Source: Lineus longissimus
Lineage: Eukaryota > Nemertea > Pilidiophora > Heteronemertea > Lineidae
NCBI RefSeq assembly: GCF_910592395.1
Contig: NC_088316.1
Coordinates: forward strand, 11,780,001 to 11,844,000
Reading direction: 5' to 3'
DNA: 64,000 nt
Numbering within the stretch: position 1 is the stretch's first letter; each line of letters opens with the position of its first letter. Of this stretch, positions 1 through 12,234 are shown one piece after another. The translations under genes were made by a program, and so were the position numbers. The notes beneath the pieces are model-generated. The model had not been told where the DNA came from. It saw nothing but the letters and a program-made list of their open reading frames with translations, and did not search any database.

Positions 1-1064
1 CCTCGTGATCATGACTGGTATATTTTATGAGATGTGCTAGTGTGAGCCTGTGTGTACACCTACCTGTTCACTATTTATGTTCTACAATGCACAACATCTA
101 ACACCAGGTGGTGGCCATGGTGTTCTCTCCCATGTTCACCCCGGGGAATCAAAATCCTGAACTCTTGAGTATTACCCCATTCCGAGCTTCTCGTGTTCCC
201 TAGTTCCAAGTCCCTCCATCACTCCTCTACAAAAAATGGCTCCCTCTGGCCATACCTGCATATGCTTGTGACTGAGCTGATGTTTGCAAACGGATCTAGA
301 AATATTTGTCCGGTTGTTGACAGCTTTCAATCACCATATAACTCTGCTAAGATAACAAATATAAGTGGGAGTTCATAAAATGAGCAACCCAATCACATTT
401 TTAACCCGATTCAACCTGAAGGAATGGAGGTTTCAATGTGAAATTGACCATAGTGTCCTGAAGGGCCCTAGATCCAAATGCACGAGTTAAACAGGAACTG
501 AATTGTGTATGTAAAACAAGGGAGGAGGATTTTGCCAAGACACAGTATCTGGGGGAACTCGGGGACACAAATCCTGTAGTACTCCGAGTTGAGGATTTTT
601 ATTCTCCTGGGTGATGGTTATACCTCTTATTTCCTTACCATTCCTTAGTCTTTCTTTTCTCTTCTCGACTCCTTTTTTACTGATTTCACCAATAAAAATT
701 GTGAAAAAATGTTTTGATTAAAAAATTGATCGAAAATTTTGTGATCCGCCAAGATGAAAATTGTGAAACTCTAACTTCTTTAAAGAAATTTTTGTGAATC
801 AGAAAAAGTGTGCGGATATTTTGCGATTTACAGCATTTGCTTGGTTTCCACAGCTTTCAACCTCAGTTGTCATTGGTCGATACCACAGGTGACATTTTTT
901 CAAAAATCCCAATATCTAAGTGTTCTCTCAAAAAAAATTGGTCAGGATTGAGAATTGACAAACCATAAATTTAGTGGTGAAGTGAATTGCTGAACTGCTA
1001 ATTGCAGATAAGCAATTGAATAAAACTTTGTCTCTTTTCTGATCCATTTGCCTGTGTTTTTCAG
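1..1064. other. Gene-poor non-coding stretch
   Basis: No open frame with protein-like composition is visible. The sequence is AT-rich with short homopolymer runs. Part of it (about 140-260) resembles fragments at 14.5 kb and, inverted, at 41.75 kb (shared gagttcaggattttgattcc), so it probably contains an old dispersed repeat. The last bases form a pyrimidine-rich tract and AG that could be the acceptor of the small exon that follows. Confidence 0.6.
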
Positions 1065-1169
1065 CTGTCGTCTGCCCCCGAGGCTGTCGCCCCGGAAACC
1101 TGTAGCTCGGCAACCAAGAAACAACCTCAGAAGGTGCTCGATATGGTAAAGAACTTTCAGAATATGCAA
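1065..1169 (+). CDS. Candidate 3'-terminal coding exon of an unidentified host gene
   Basis: A strong acceptor (tttgcctgtgtttttcag) is followed by exactly 35 open codons in one frame and then a consensus donor GTGAGT at 1170. The peptide is hydrophilic and ends with a Lys/Gln-rich, helix-like stretch (KKQPQKVLDMVKNFQNMQ). The next good acceptor (cacctgtgttcag, AG at 1281-1282) is followed immediately by TAA in phase, so splicing would put the stop at 1283-1285. Without splicing the frame stops two codons later. Either way this would be the C-terminus of a plus-strand gene whose other exons lie to the left. I do not recognise the protein. Splice signals and phase are what is seen; that it is a gene is inference. 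Confidence 0.35.
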
Positions 1170-1541
1170 GTGAGTTGATGAGATGGCGGGAACGACATCA
1201 AGTGGAGTGACAGCTATAGAGAGGGAAAAGCTCCATCTAGGGAGACTTTTGGAATCGATCAAGCTCCATCACCTGTGTTCAGTAAAGAGTACTTTAGGCT
1301 GGTCTGCCATCGGGTGACAGACTGTTGAACAAAACAGCCATTGCACATGGCTATTCTATGTAGGGTCTTCTGTTGGATTGGTATTGCCAAACTAGACCTA
1401 TATATTGATATATTTGATTACTAAATGACGTCATTCTGACATTATGCATAATTTATTTCGTGTGAACACCACGTTGACAGAACAATTTCAGCGTCGTGCG
1501 ATTGTTGCCATATTCACTTGGATAATCTATGCCAATCCTAG

Positions 1542-1742
1542 TACAGTAGAACCTCTCTAATGAGGACACCCCCAGGACTGACAAGTGTTGTCCTTAATAG
1601 AGAGATGGCCTGATTAGAGAGGTCAAATTGAGTGAAAGCAACCAATCTTGGACCAAAACTAGTGTCCTTAATAGAGAGGTTGTCCTTAATAGAGACTTGT
1701 CCTTAATAGAGACTCGTCCACTATAAGGGAGACTCTACTGTA
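1542..1742. mobile_element. Tc1/mariner-like MITE (copy 1)
   Basis: The element begins TACAGTAGAACCTCTCTAAT and ends with an inverted version finishing ctctactgta, so both ends read TACAGTAGA inward and are bounded by TA. The interior carries several copies of 'gtccttaatagaga'. It has no coding capacity. A related copy lies at about 16555-16735. TA-bounded short terminal repeats without a transposase are typical of non-autonomous Tc1/mariner elements; that assignment is inference from the ends. Confidence 0.6.
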
Positions 1743-4700
1743 CCCGCTCATGAATGACTTCCTGTCCTCCAGTACGAATGAAAAGACATGCAACAGAACA
1801 TGGTTTATAGTTAGTTATTTAGATTCATCGATTTGAACATCACTTTGTACAGACAAATTCATATTGTAAATACTGTTAACTTTGTAGATAAAATATTGGC
1901 CAGTACCTCCATCACTTGAGTTTGCAGTAGAGTTTGTATATTTTGGGTGTAAACTCCACAAATGTATCTGAGATGATGTAGCATCATTTTGCACCAGAAC
2001 TGTAGGGGGAGAGGGGAGGCAAAGAGTTGTTTTGCCCCTCCTTCCCAGGAGTCTTTATGGCCCCAAGACCGAAAAGTAATCTTCGGCCCTGCACTTCAAT
2101 ATCATGTAGTGCATTGAAATTGGTGAAATGTCAAATTCTTTTGGTCAAAGTAATCATGTGTCACTAAAATATGGAATCTGGGCATTAATGTCTTTCAACT
2201 TCAAGTAACTTGTAGATGTCATGTCTTTGTACATAAAATGTCAATACCTGTAACAGACATTGCAAGACTGTATAGTGTTAAACCTGAACCCTGTGTGCAC
2301 AAGTGTTGGTTAACAACATGTTTTCACAGGCATGGTTGATACTGACTTAGAGTCCAAGGGACTTGTTCAGTTTCCATTGGCTGAGAAACTTTAAGTTTCT
2401 CCCACCTCCCCTTAGACTCATCTCTCTGCAGCTTGCAGTGTAAATAGGCCCCCTGGTGGCCAAGTCGAGAATCAGATGCATGCGGGTCTTGCAAAACGGA
2501 CGGCCTGGTTCATAACTCTTAAATGGGTACACCGTTCGTAATTACTTGTGGTCCAGTTGAATAGAAATCCACTAATACACAATGCCGTAGTGCAGTTATT
2601 ATGAATACGAATTTGTTGAAACTTATTTGTCTATATTTCTACCGAAAGGCAATGCTGAAACTTATATCTATAGTATGTAGTAATACGCAATTGAAAAATT
2701 TTCAAATTCAATCACAAATTCAAAATTTTTAACGAACGGCGTAGGCCTTTAAGAATGGAAAAATGTGATGTCTGACAATCTCTGATGGTCAAATTTTTTA
2801 GGGTATCTTTTGGAACATATTTTTTGGCTCTTTAAATGTCCAACCGCCCTACTATTAACAAGTGCCTTCTACTTGAACATATTGTGTCAAAAAGATTTTA
2901 CAGAAAGAAATTTGTCAGTGCTATGTGTAAAGTAAATTTTGGTTGTCGGCAGACAAGGTTTTGAACATGAACTGGAGTCCCCTTTTTTGATGAGCCGTTT
3001 AATTTTCATCATTTTTAAGTCATTCCCCTAAACTGGACGTGTTTTTAGAAATGTGAACTTTGACAATGTTTTAGGGAGATTAGGCAGATATGATGATGAC
3101 TCAAAGTTGAGTTTAATGAATTGATACCGAACTGGAGGTGTTGATTTTCTCACCAAAACCGTGAGGGTGGAGCTAAAATGTAGACCAACATTTAGCTCAA
3201 CCCAGGCGGAACATTTAGTTCCACCCAAGCAGTTGTGTTGAGACAATCAATACCGACAGTGAGGCATCAATTTCTATTCTAAAACATCTCAAATTAGATA
3301 ATGAATAATGTGGTTTTAAATGCTTTTTGACTGCTTCCATATTTTGCACCAACCCAAGCAGTTATGGTTACCATAATTGCTAAATTCAAAATGAGGCACT
3401 GTAGACGCATAGTGCATTTACACTGTAAACTGCAGTTCATTGTAAACCTAGGTGTTTTAGAATGTAGACCCTAACGTGTCTGTCAAGAAATAGATTGCAG
3501 TGTCTTCATACCTGTACTTAATAATGACATCATGCTAATTAATTTCAAGTGGAATGCCACTTGGCAGCGAGTTAAGCACCTGAAAAAGATACTTCTGTTG
3601 CAGGGACCTGCGATAATTATTTGAGATTTTTGTCTCATACGATAACTGTCATAAGTTGCGGGAACAAAAACATGTTGTTTGTAGGGCGCTTTACTCTTTA
3701 TTGTGAGAAGGGTTGTTAGCAAACGGGTCAATGATTTTCGTAACTCGCCATTCGCTCGGGAAAATTTGAAAAATCATTTAGAACCACAAAGTTGTAATTT
3801 CTTGATGACTTGGCTTTCAGTTATGGAGGTTTGTCCGCTTTATAGAAGAGGGTAGGGACAAGTAGGAGCAGGAAGGGGTAGTGACAAGTTTATACCGGTA
3901 CTTTCGATGAGAATGGGATAAAGGAATTAAGAAATACAGAAACCATTGAATATTATTTATTGGGGACTAATTTCCACTGCCTGACTCATATTTTGCGTTG
4001 CAGCCCTTCGAAAATAATCTATGCACATTTAAGGTAAAATATAGGACTCTAGTATGAATAAATTGATGTTCATAGCTGTATAGGACCGAGTATTATCACA
4101 CATGAGTAATTTTAAGCCGCACATTTTATGGTGTCATTTATTTTTATGAAAAAAACCTGTACATAGCTCTTTTGAGAAGACCAAAAGTAATAGAATTGTC
4201 AAATTTTTAGAGCTGGCTAGAAGTTTTATTTATCATTATCATTGCAGTCATTTTTGGAGGGAAGTGATGTGATGAAATTATTGGTATCAGTTGATTAACC
4301 CTGTTCTAAAGAGTTAAAGAAGGAATGTCTCAAGATGTGCCAAGCCAGCACAAGTTAGGTCTGGAGGATGAGATCAGAAAATGTACACAAAAGTTCTACA
4401 AAGTGTCTGTAGACATTTTCAGATGTGTATCTCTAGTACTAGTATACTCTAGTAATTCCTGGCTCTTCACAACAAGTTATTATCTCAATATGAGATAAAT
4501 TATGAGGGTCAATCGATTGAGACTAAATGTTGTGGTCATTTGGCAGGTAAAAGATCCCTTATAGGTGGACCTATAGTTGACTTCATACCTCCGCCAAAAA
4601 TCCAGTAGGGTTAGGCTGCTGGTAATGATGACGATGATGATGAATGCTGTTTTGCATTATCTCAAGTCAATCCAACTTTAAGCTATTTTGTGATGCCACT

Positions 4701-5454
4701 TAAACTGGGCTCGCCCTTGCAAGAGAACCTTCTTGCTATTTGGAATGACATGTATTATCAGTATGTACATGTAGTTGTATAATTATATCACTTCCTTGCT
4801 TTAATTAGAGATTTCATTCAAAGGGGTAGGTGGTAGCAGTATATTTGGGTTGTAGTTTTGCAAAATCCATATATCACAGTTCTGTATGGATGATTAAACA
4901 TTAGAATTCACCGTTTGTCACCAACTAGCATCAAGTTTACATTTAATCCATACTTGCTAGTACAGAAGTAGTGGAACTTGGTTATATACTTTTGCAAAAT
5001 CTTCCGAAATAACTGACTTTGATCCAACACCCCTGTTAACTTTGTGTTTCGTAGGTCTTAGACGTACTCAATATATTAACATGTAGTGTACATATAATTT
5101 GGTGCTGACAGTACAGTGTACTGTATTATTATGATTTTATCATTGTGCATATTCTATTAATAGATTTTTATGTTTATTCGTTGTAAAATTACATTTTTGA
5201 ACTTGATGAGTACTCAACTTCACAAGTCCCTTTTGCAAAATGCAAAAGAAGGGTTCGCCAACAAATACAGTTTATGGACCGTGCACCAGCGCGCTGTACA
5301 GATACTCATCTATTACTAGTGCAGTTTTAGTTGGTTATATTTTTGTTTTCCTTCCTGGCAAGTATTATAAAGGTACACCAGAACCAGAATCTTGGTAGAA
5401 GACCATCTAAATGCAAGTAATCACAACACTAACCCTGCATCAATATCACTCTCA
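1743..5454. other. Non-coding stretch with dispersed repeats
   Basis: Apart from the fold-back fragment at 3107-3290, I see no exon with convincing splice sites and no structured repeat here. A 56-codon frame beginning at 4326 has no supporting context. The segment is AT-rich, and several short motifs (for example gtccaacc/tttagctcaaccc) belong to the fold-back family. Confidence 0.5.
3107..3290. repeat. Fold-back MITE family, member 1
   Basis: Begins tttaatgaattgataccgaa and carries the family core 'gagggtggagctaaaatgta' and an end reading atcaatttctattctaaaac. The same core and ends recur at 23.46, 31.57, 33.90 and 37.07 kb. The two halves of this copy are roughly inverted relative to each other (gataccgaactgg... 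/ ...accgacagtgaggcatca) but more diverged than the 23.46-kb copy. No coding potential. Confidence 0.55.
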
Positions 5455-5800
5455 CTAATTCCAATGACATTGGCATTGAAATTATAATTCCAATTCCATT
5501 AGCATTGAGATTTGTAATTCCAATTCCATTAGCATTGAGAATTATAATTCCAATGACATTGGCACTGAAATTATAATTCCAATTCCATTAGCATTGAGAA
5601 TTATAATTCCAACTACATTAGCATTGAGAATTATCATTCGAATTACATTAGCACTGAGAATTATAATTCTAGTGACGTTGAAATTTACATTACAATGACA
5701 TTAACATTGACATTATAATTTCAATGACATTTTGGCATTGAGGATTATAATTTCAGTGACATTGAAATGTACATTATATTGCATTGACATTTATAATTTA
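5455..5800. repeat. AT-rich imperfect minisatellite
   Basis: About ten tandem, degenerate units of roughly 36 bp built from 'attataattccaatgacatt' and 'ccattagcattgaga'. Units differ by substitutions and short indels. No open frame spans it, so it is best read as a decaying non-coding minisatellite upstream of the RBM41-like gene. Confidence 0.7.
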
Positions 5801-7455
5801 CGCCAATGGAAATTATAATTTGCTTAAAACCACAAAAATCAGACTAAAGAGTAAGAAAGCTTCTGATGAAATTTGTAATTCGTTTTCTGGATGTATTTTG
5901 AAATAAGGGGTAATGGTGAAAATATTAACCTTCATGATACTGTTGTACATGGAAATGTTGGTTTTCTTTAAAACACTCTAAAGAGAAGGGGTCAAGAAAC
6001 ATAGCTTTGTTGAGGTAATTCCTCTGATAGAATGGCATGTGACCTAAGCCTCACTCTCACTGAAAATGGGCTGAATTTGGTGATTCCTTGTCTTTATCAT
6101 GTGACGTAACTGTTATGTACAACAATATTTTAGTGCTAGCCAAAAAATGTTGATATGTTACTTTGAATATAGTATACATGTACCCGGTATATGTAAAATA
6201 AATTATGTTGTTTATCAGGTAAAGTTGTTTGAGTTTTTGTCTGGTCTACACTCCGGACGCAGTGGACAGGTCTAGTCCTGGCACCTGCTACCTCTGTGAC
6301 AAGCCGTTTTTTTTTGGGTTTCATATACTAGCGCCGACAACCACAATGAAATTTAGCACTAATGACAAGGTCGCTTTTAGTACAAGTGCAGATAAATGAT
6401 TCTGCTTAGTATTTTGACATTCGGAACAAAAACTAGCAATAATCTATAAAATCAGGTGTGGACCCTATATTATTGGCTTAAGAAGGTTCTAAACTTGTGT
6501 TGTGAGGACATATATCTAGGGATCCTCTATTCTACCCCAAAAATCTGTCCCGCTCGGACTTCAAATATGAAAATTAAATAAAGTTGGATTGCAATCAAAT
6601 ACACTTGACCACTGCATAACACAACTCACTTGCGTGCCAAAATAGCAACCACTATCTACAGGCTACAGCTACGATTGGCTGAAAAGACTCGAGAATTAAT
6701 CGACAAGGAGGATGTGGAATGACCTACTCAAAGACGCAGTGACCATCTCCATGCAGCCATGAGCCATTTTGCAAGACTGGAATAAAACTCCATCTCCATC
6801 AGCTAGAGACTCGGTTGATAACATCTTGAACTCTGGGATCGTTAAGGGGCAATATAGGCAGCAGCTAGGCAGGCTAGATAAAGTTACACAAAGTCACCAA
6901 TAGGGGTCTCTCACATCTCGCACTACGTCGAAGTGATTCATGCTTGTACAAGAAATATATTTAGCGCTGAATCTGACATGACCAAGGGCCCTTACTGTCT
7001 ATATTAGTCACCTGAAGACCCCCTTTAAGTGGTCCACACACACAAGTCGGTTCTAAAAACTTTTCCATGTTGAGGGAAGAAAAAGATCTAACCGAAACCA
7101 GGAGAATCGAATCGAAAGCAACTAAGGTGAGCAGAGCTGCTCATTGAACTTAGCAAAGTGTCTTTTCAGTGTGGTTGCGATAACAAATTGATACATCATT
7201 TTCAAATAAAGAATAAACACCATCTATGAGGAATTTGATAAAATTACAAATCCATTATCATTGGCACACCCTGTATACAATCTTATTCTAAGACTTGTCG
7301 CGAGATGGCGAAACCTTCCAATAAGGAATTCCCACATTTTGATGTCGTCAATAAGTAATTCAATGAAGACAGCCCAACCCGCAAAGGGTATTTCCCCAAA
7401 GCAGATTCTCAACATTTGGTTCTTTTGACGTGATAGAGTCAGCTTATTGTCAACA
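5801..7455. other. Non-coding stretch upstream of the RBM41-like gene
   Basis: No gene is visible. A short motif around 6245-6262 (ccggacgcagtggac) recurs at about 12914 and, inverted, at about 19035, suggesting fragments of one dispersed element. The last few hundred bases should hold the promoter and 5' untranslated region of the RBM41-like gene, but I see no TATA box at an obvious distance from the start codon. Confidence 0.45.
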
Positions 7456-10400
7456 ATGCCTGGCGGGTCAGTAAATGGGAGGCCTTTTAGGGAAGAGGCA
7501 TCATCGTATGCTGCTACTGGAGTTCCAAGGTGAGAAGAAAACCGTTCGAAAAGCTTAAAATTTGTGATTTAAAAAAAAACCTGGTGTAAGACTAGTAAGT
7601 TAAAGTTACTAAGTACTAGTCTAGTAGGCTAGAGTCAAGAAGTTAGAAGTGACTGACAGAGACTCGGGACACGTCACAGGCGTTTGTCTAGGACTATGAT
7701 TCGAGGGACTATATTTCCGTTTACACCACCACCGATGCGATACATAGGCCTACATTATTACAACCATTATGCTGCAAATGAAATTTAACAATCCTCCGAC
7801 CTCACTCACAGGCTGACAGCCACAGGGATTTGAGGCAAAATGTGCTCATTCGGCATATGTGAGGCATTAGTCTGTCAGTGAAAGGTGTAGATCTATGACT
7901 ACAGAGAAACCAATCTCGTTCCCAGAGGGCTAGGATTTTGACTGTTTTCATTCATAACAATTAATATGTATTGCTTATTTCAAGGGGCAACCCAAGTCGT
8001 GTCTTCCATCATGGCGTGATGCGCATGGGAAACAGTATGACGGGGAGGCTGCTTGCACCAGATGAGAAGATTGAAACAGAAGGAGAGAAACAACTGAAGG
8101 CACTAGCGAAGAAGCAAATTGCCACGGATATCACACTTGAGGAGTGAGTACTTCTGTGGCCGTGCCAAAGGTTTCTTCTAGCAGTGATCGATTTTACAGC
8201 TTTAGGCCAAGTTGCCAATCGTGCCACCTCCAAGTAGAGCTGGGCGTCCTTCTCTACAAACTGAAATCGTACAATTAATTTTTTGGGAAAAAGGTGAAAT
8301 GTCTGGTTGTCGGTAGGGCAAACTTTCCACTCAAAGGAGTTGCCCGCTCTTAAATCTGATGGTTGTCTCGGGCAACAGGACCACTGCTATAAGCAAACCC
8401 TGAATTTGAAAGGAGGCAGCATGGTCCTGTTTTAGATTTGTAGAAGGTTATGATATTTCTTTCTGGACCTCAGCCAGGCCCAATGTCTGTATTAACCCAC
8501 TGTTGTACAATGTAGGCCTACAGGAGACCATCATGGCAGCTGACATAGGGTAGACCTACCTAAGTGTGCATTAGCTTTGTCATACTCAAAATGCATAAGG
8601 TTTGTCATACTTGAACTTTAGTTTAAGGTATGGTTTTCTTGATTGGTTGTGGTGAGGCTGTAGTCCCTTATTTTGGGCAATAGAAGTGTCAGAGTCAGAT
8701 GAAACATCATGCTATAATCTGCTGTTGCCAAAGGACTTTGCTAGAAAGATTACATCAGACTCCGCACTGAAACAACTGAGGTGCCATTACTGCTTCAATC
8801 CATAGTTCAGATCCATCAGCTGATATTGATTTTATGAAATTTTTTAGTCACTTGAAACAGAAGAAAGAATTCACAAGTGGGGTGATCTACAAACCGCTGG
8901 TTCAGGATGTTCAAGGACAACTCAGCCTCGATGATTATGAAGAACTTGCTGAAAAAGATAAGCAAATTGAAGAACTGCGCCAATGTGGATTGACAAGAGA
9001 GGAGGTGGACTTGAAACTGTTTAGTCAGGTATGCTATGCTGGAGTCCATCTAGGATTCTTCTTGGATAGAATGCACATTCCACTTTCCACTTGGATGGAA
9101 TGCTCATTCCACTTGAATGGAATGCACATTCCACTTGGATGGAATGCACATTCCACTTGGTTGGAATGCACATTCCACTTGGTTGGAATGCACATTCCAC
9201 TTGGTTGGAATGCACATTCCACTTGGTTGGAATGTACATTCCACTTGGATGGAATGCACATTCCACTTGGTTGGAATGTACATTCCACTTGGATGGAATG
9301 CACATTCCAAAATACTTTCCTACCATTGACATACCTCACACTTCAGATAACAAAAAAATGGTCCGATCGCAGAAACAGATAGCTCTTCACTGTTAATCAT
9401 GAAATTATTGCGAGTGTTTTATTTTGGCAAATTGCTGTCAAACGCAAACTTAAAAAGCATGAAAATTTCGACTATAATGCATTTCACCATTTAATTTGCT
9501 GCAGCAAATGCAATATTTGGTCTATTGCCAATTGAAATTGAGGAAATTTGCAAACTTGTAGCGTCTAGCTTCATGTGAAAACACATCTAACTGTTTCAGG
9601 TGCCAGATAAAAGACGTCGTCTTGGAGCAGACCCAGCCATTCAGGAGATGAGGATCTCAGAAATCGATGCTAAAATCTCAGAAAAGCAACATTCATTGTC
9701 CAAACCAGATCAATTCAGCGGCGTTAAACAGCTCTCAAGGCACGAATACGATCTCGAACAGTCACTTTTGCGGGCAGGTAACTCTAATGACAAGAATGTG
9801 CTGTCGAAATTCACTAGGAAAAAAGCGTCCAAGGATCATAAACTTGACTTTTGCAGGAGAAATACTGATGAAGGAATTGTGGGGAACACTGCAAGTGACC
9901 ATAAAAGTGGAAAGGATAATTCAGGGGCACATGACATTTCACAAACTGATTTCAAATCTTTCGTTGAGACAGAACTGGTTGTAAAGTTTTGTTTGAAATG
10001 TTACAGAATTTTTAAATCGGAAACTAACGTGAAAATATGTGAGGAGTGTGTCAGAAACTGTTGTGCGGATTCTAATGAGGATGGTCCTGCGACTCTGTGC
10101 GGGCCAGTCAGGGCTATCAGTGAAAATGTGATCAAGAGAGACCGTCTTGGGATCGATGAAATCAGAGATATTCCACGGTTTAAGGATTATTCTCCTGGAG
10201 TCAGAAATAAGGTAAGGTCGAAAGTCAAACATCAACTCTTGCACTCCTAGTATAACTTTATCAAGTTATTCAAGCATCATCATGAATTTCCGCCTTGGAA
10301 CAATCTATAGTGGTTATCGGACACTTGAACACCAAATTGTACAATTATGGTCTTTCTTTTTCAGACACTCTTCCTAAAAAACCTTGCCTCTGGTGTGACA

Positions 10401-11016
10401 GAGTTTGACCTGGTGTCGTTGTTTGGCCGCTTCCAATCACAGGATGGACCCAAGATTGTCTACAGATTGATGGCTGGCAGGATGAAGGGACAGGCTTTCG
10501 TGACGCTGGAGAGTGAGTAGACTTGACTAGTGGTAGATTGGCTCCTGATCCAATCTATTTGATGTTGTATGAAAATGAAGAGTTTCATCGCAAAGCAAGA
10601 TCCATTAATTGAAAAATTGCTTCAAAGTTTTCTAAAAAAAAAAATCGAAATGTTTTTTCTTTTTAAAGAATCTTATCTTCATCTCATCATGATTCAAACT
10701 CGGGGGAGGCATTGGTTGGTCCTGTGAAATCCCAATGTCAAAAAAGCTGACCTATGCAATCCCGTCTTCGTTCCTGCAATATTATTTTGGCACAATGGTT
10801 CATTGTTTTGATCCATTGTCCGTGAAGAAATTTGTCCAGAAAATTAACTACTACTGGACCTGAATCATGTTTTTGTAACTTTACTGAAGAAGATTTCTTG
10901 TTACAGGTGAAGAGACTGCAGGAGCTGCCTTGGCTCTCCTCAATGGCTACCAACTGATGGGGAAACCTCTTGTCATTCTGTATGGCAAGAAGACTGGCAC
11001 AGCAGACAAGGGTTGA
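7456..11016 (+). CDS. RBM41: RNA-binding motif protein 41 (RBM41)-like, six coding exons
   Basis: Six exons join in phase with GT-AG introns: 7456-7529, 7985-8143, 8806-9028, 9600-10211, 10365-10512 and 10907-11016, giving 441 residues (the human protein is slightly shorter). The first ATG opens exon 1. The N-terminal half matches animal RBM41: ETEGEKQLKALAKKQ, then FTSGVIYKP, EKDKQIEELRQCGL, and VPDKRRRLGADPAIQ...ISEKQ. A single RRM fills exons 5-6, with RNP2 LFLKNL (358-363) and RNP1 RMKGQAFVT (395-403). RBM41 is known as a relative of the U11/U12-65K protein that binds the 3' stem-loop of U12 snRNA, so a nuclear role in the minor spliceosome is expected here from homology. An unusual point is a CxxC-x12-CxxC array in exon 4 (C283, C286, C299, C302), which could bind zinc. 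Intron 3 and the 3' flank carry tandem repeats. Confidence 0.9.
9061..9310. repeat. 22-bp palindromic minisatellite in intron 3
   Basis: About eleven tandem units of ttggaatgcacattccactt-type sequence with period 22. Each unit contains a near-perfect palindrome, GGAATGCACATTCC or the perfect GGAATGTACATTCC. Because 22 is not a multiple of three and the unit lacks stops, every frame on both strands stays open, which makes several spurious open frames. The repeat lies 32 bp inside intron 3 of the RBM41-like gene. GGAATG/CATTCC also happens to be the core of the TEAD (M-CAT) motif, in inverted pairs. Confidence 0.9.
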
Positions 11017-11500
11017 ACAATGACACTGTGAGACTGAGATGATATCCGCACCTGTGTTGGAGTTCCGATGGCCCTGTCCGAGCTTCAGGCTGATGTCAGA
11101 ACCTCCTGTCATGTAGTGAGAATGATGGCTTCTGAGACTAGGATTTAGGATTGTCACAGCAGACTAGGGTTGAACACTGACACTATGAGACTGGGATGAT
11201 ATCCGCACCTGTGTTGGAGTTCCGATGGCCCTGTTCGAGCTTCAGGCTGATGTCAGAACCTTCTGTCATGTAGTGAGAATGATGGCTTCTGAGACTAGGA
11301 TTTAGGACTGTCACAGCAGACAAGGGTTGAACACTGACTCACTGTGAGACGGGTATGAAAATTGCACACATGGTGAAGTTCTTGTAGCTCTTATTGAGAG
11401 TAACCGGCTGACAAGGGAACCTTTCTGTCATGTAGTAAGAATGCTGGCTTGTGAGATGAGGATTTAGGACTGTCACAGCAGACAAAGGTTCAACTCTGAC
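10990..11500. repeat. 157-bp tandem repeat beginning in the last codons of the RBM41-like gene
   Basis: The landmark cacagcagacaagggttgaa occurs at about 10997, 11154, 11311 and 11473, giving spacings of about 157, 157 and 162 bp. The first copy covers the last codons and the stop codon of the RBM41-like frame; later copies repeat that sequence as untranslated DNA. Units share atgatatccgcacctgtgtt and tcatgtagtgagaatgatgg, with the last unit most diverged. This looks like local unequal duplication of the gene's 3' end. Confidence 0.85.
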
Positions 11501-11573
11501 CCAGTGAGACTGGGATGAAAATTACACCCGTGATGAAGTTCTGGTGACTCTGTCAGTGTAACAGACTGGCATG

Positions 11574-12234
11574 GGACAACCTCTCCCCATTTGGCTTCTG
11601 AAGAATAAAGTCACAACCTGTCCAACACAACAGGACAACCGCTCCCCATTTGGCTTCTGAAGAATAAAGTCACAACCTGTCCGACATAACAGGACAACCG
11701 CTCCCCATTTGCTTCTGAAGAATAAAGTCACAACCTGTCCGACATAACAGGACAACCTCTCCCCATTTGGCTTCTGAAGAATAAAGTCACAACCTGTGCG
11801 ACATAATATAATAGCCTCTCCCCATTTGGCTTCTGAAGAATAAAGTCACAACCTGTCCGACATAACAGGACAACCTCTCCCCATTTGGCTTCTGAAGAAT
11901 AAAGTCACAACCTGTCCAACATAATATGATCGCCTCTCCCCATTTGGTTTCTGAAGAATAAAGTCACAACCTGTCCGACATAATATGATAGCCTCTCCCC
12001 ATTTGGCTTCTTGAGTACGAAGTCACAACCTGTCTGAGAAAATAGGACAACCTCTCCCAATTTGGCGTCTAGAATACGAAGTCACAACCTGTCGGACATA
12101 ATAGAACAGCCTCTCCCATTTGCCTTCTAAAGAATTAAAGTGATAACCCCTCCGAAATAACAGGACAGCCTCTCCCCATTTGGCTTCTAGAGAATGAAGT
12201 CACAACCTGTCTGACATAATAGGACAATTCCGCC
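11574..12234. repeat. 60-bp tandem array with repeated AATAAA hexamers
   Basis: Eleven units of about 60 bp share ctccccatttggcttctgaa, then gaataaagtcacaacctgtc. The first seven units keep AATAAA; the last four have lost it (gtacgaag, aatacgaag, aattaaag, aatgaag). The array starts about 560 bp after the stop codon of the RBM41-like gene on the same strand, so these hexamers could serve as alternative polyadenylation signals. That use is inference; the array and hexamers are directly visible. Confidence 0.9.

Noticed and set aside
4326-4496. 56-codon frame starting MSQDVPSQHKL
   Set aside because: No splice context, no family and AT-rich end; the length is expected by chance.
9021-9396. Overlapping open frames of 68-182 codons on both strands
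   Set aside because: They are created by a stop-free 22-bp minisatellite. Only the first part (8806-9028) is a real exon, and it ends at a consensus donor before the repeat.
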